Positions 5,775 through 6,320 of a DNA stretch of 6,320 nt are shown here, piece by piece. The notes beneath the pieces were generated by a model, which did no database searches, was not told the origin of the DNA, and was given only the letters and a program-made list of their open reading frames with translations. Source of the stretch: Alphaproteobacteria bacterium MarineAlpha10_Bin2 (lineage in GTDB: Bacteria > Pseudomonadota > Alphaproteobacteria > UBA828); the NCBI GenBank assembly GCA_002937555.1, contig PTKB01000159.1:1-6320 (forward strand). The letters run 5' to 3'. Positions within the stretch are counted from its first letter, which is position 1; the number at the start of each line of letters is the position of its first letter. Made by a program: the position numbers and the translations under genes.

Positions 5775-6320
5775 TTATTTGGCGACCGAGGTATCGGCCA
5801 TGGCTTCGAGCACGGTCACCACCGCGCTCGAATCGATATGGCCGTTGCCTTGCGATTTGACCGCGCGCAGTGTCTCGCGCGCGACGCTGACGGTGGGCAA
5901 CGAGACGCCGTGTTTCTCGGCCAGGCGGATGGCGCCAGTGAGGTCCTTGTCCATATTGTTGGTGGAAAAATGCGGCGGGAAGAAATTCCGCGCGATCATG
6001 CGCGGCCCGCGCGTCGCCATGGCGCCGGTTTGCGGGCCGGTGCCGGGCAGCGAGGTGATGTCGATGACGGTCTGCGGATCGATGCCGATTTTGGCCGCCA
6101 ATACGAGAGCTTCAGCAGATGCCTGAATGGCCACGCCCATGACCAGATTGGCGATCAGCTTGAGGGTCGTGCCGTTGCCGCTGGCGCCGGTGTAAAGCAC
6201 CATCTTGCCAAGCTCGTTCAGCACCGGCTCAGCCACTTTAAAGGCTTCCTCCGGGCCGCCGACCATGATGCCGAGCGCACCGTTCTCAGCCACTTTCGGC
6301 CCGCCCGAGACCGGTGCGTC
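5775..6320 (-). CDS. Beta-hydroxyacid dehydrogenase (3-hydroxyisobutyrate dehydrogenase/tartronate semialdehyde reductase family), N-terminus cut by the window edge
   Basis: The last 181 residues are present and the frame is open to the right edge. The visible part starts with the substrate-binding motif DAPVSGGP, preceded in full-length members by the NAD(P)-binding Rossmann domain, which is outside the window. GNGTTLKLIAN follows, giving the catalytic lysine (K54 of the visible part) and the N four residues later, as in the family's KxxxN signature. The C-terminal helical domain carries NMDKDL with the conserved KD pair at 125-126. The family reversibly oxidises beta-hydroxyacids such as 3-hydroxyisobutyrate or glycerate with NAD(P). 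Cofactor choice and exact substrate need the missing half. It is the upstream visible member of the leftward run, with the Rid gene 26 bases on; any promoter is outside the window. A GTG at 6293 falls inside the family motif region and is not the start. Confidence 0.92.
   Translation of the reverse strand, partial: DAPVSGGPKVAENGALGIMVGGPEEAFKVAEPVLNELGKMVLYTGASGNGTTLKLIANLVMGVAIQASAEALVLAAKIGIDPQTVIDITSLPGTGPQTGAMATRGPRMIARNFFPPHFSTNNMDKDLTGAIRLAEKHGVSLPTVSVARETLRAVKSQGNGHIDSSAVVTVLEAMADTSVAK

Noticed and set aside
4639..6126. A 495-residue plus-strand frame antisense to the amidotransferase, Rid and dehydrogenase genes.
   Set aside because: It crosses three well-supported genes on the other strand and shows no domain pattern. 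Long antisense frames are expected at this GC content.

Overview
The window is GC-rich, densely coding bacterial DNA. Protein styles and gene content (a Rid-family protein, an ETHE1-type persulfide dioxygenase fused to rhodanese, an LLM flavin monooxygenase) fit an alphaproteobacterium, possibly Rhodospirillales-like. This is an inference from sequence character, because no rRNA or marker gene is present. No tRNA, rRNA, CRISPR array, insertion sequence, phage gene or origin was found.

Layout. (1) 2-268 (+): the C-terminal end of a glutamine synthetase-superfamily ligase, cut by the left edge. (2) 228-2299 (-): a two-gene unit, an LLM-class flavin-dependent monooxygenase followed 32 bp later by a membrane fatty-acid-desaturase-family protein. 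The desaturase stop codon lies inside the glutamine synthetase gene, so the two convergent genes overlap by 41 bp. (3) 2300-2508: a divergent intergenic region with a perfect 20-bp palindrome just upstream of the monooxygenase. (4) 2509-3378 (+), probably really from 2449: a ten-helix EamA/DMT exporter whose first helix extends upstream of the only standard start codon. (5) 3379-3480: a short, more AT-rich gap between convergent genes. (6) 3481-6320 (-): a run transcribed right to left. It holds a beta-hydroxyacid dehydrogenase cut by the right edge, a Rid-family deaminase-like protein, a class I glutamine amidotransferase and, after a 102-bp gap with a possible promoter, the persulfide dioxygenase-rhodanese fusion.

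How the genes may work together. The dehydrogenase, Rid protein and amidotransferase are 26 and 30 bp apart and look like one operon for small-molecule amino/hydroxy-acid chemistry. The persulfide dioxygenase-rhodanese protein would oxidise sulfane sulfur and may have its own promoter. The monooxygenase and desaturase both activate O2 and look co-transcribed; the palindrome is a candidate operator for them and perhaps for the divergent exporter. No substrate can be assigned from sequence alone.

I did not find a clearly new multi-gene system. The points most worth checking are the apparent ATC start of the exporter, the palindromic operator, and the monooxygenase-desaturase pair.
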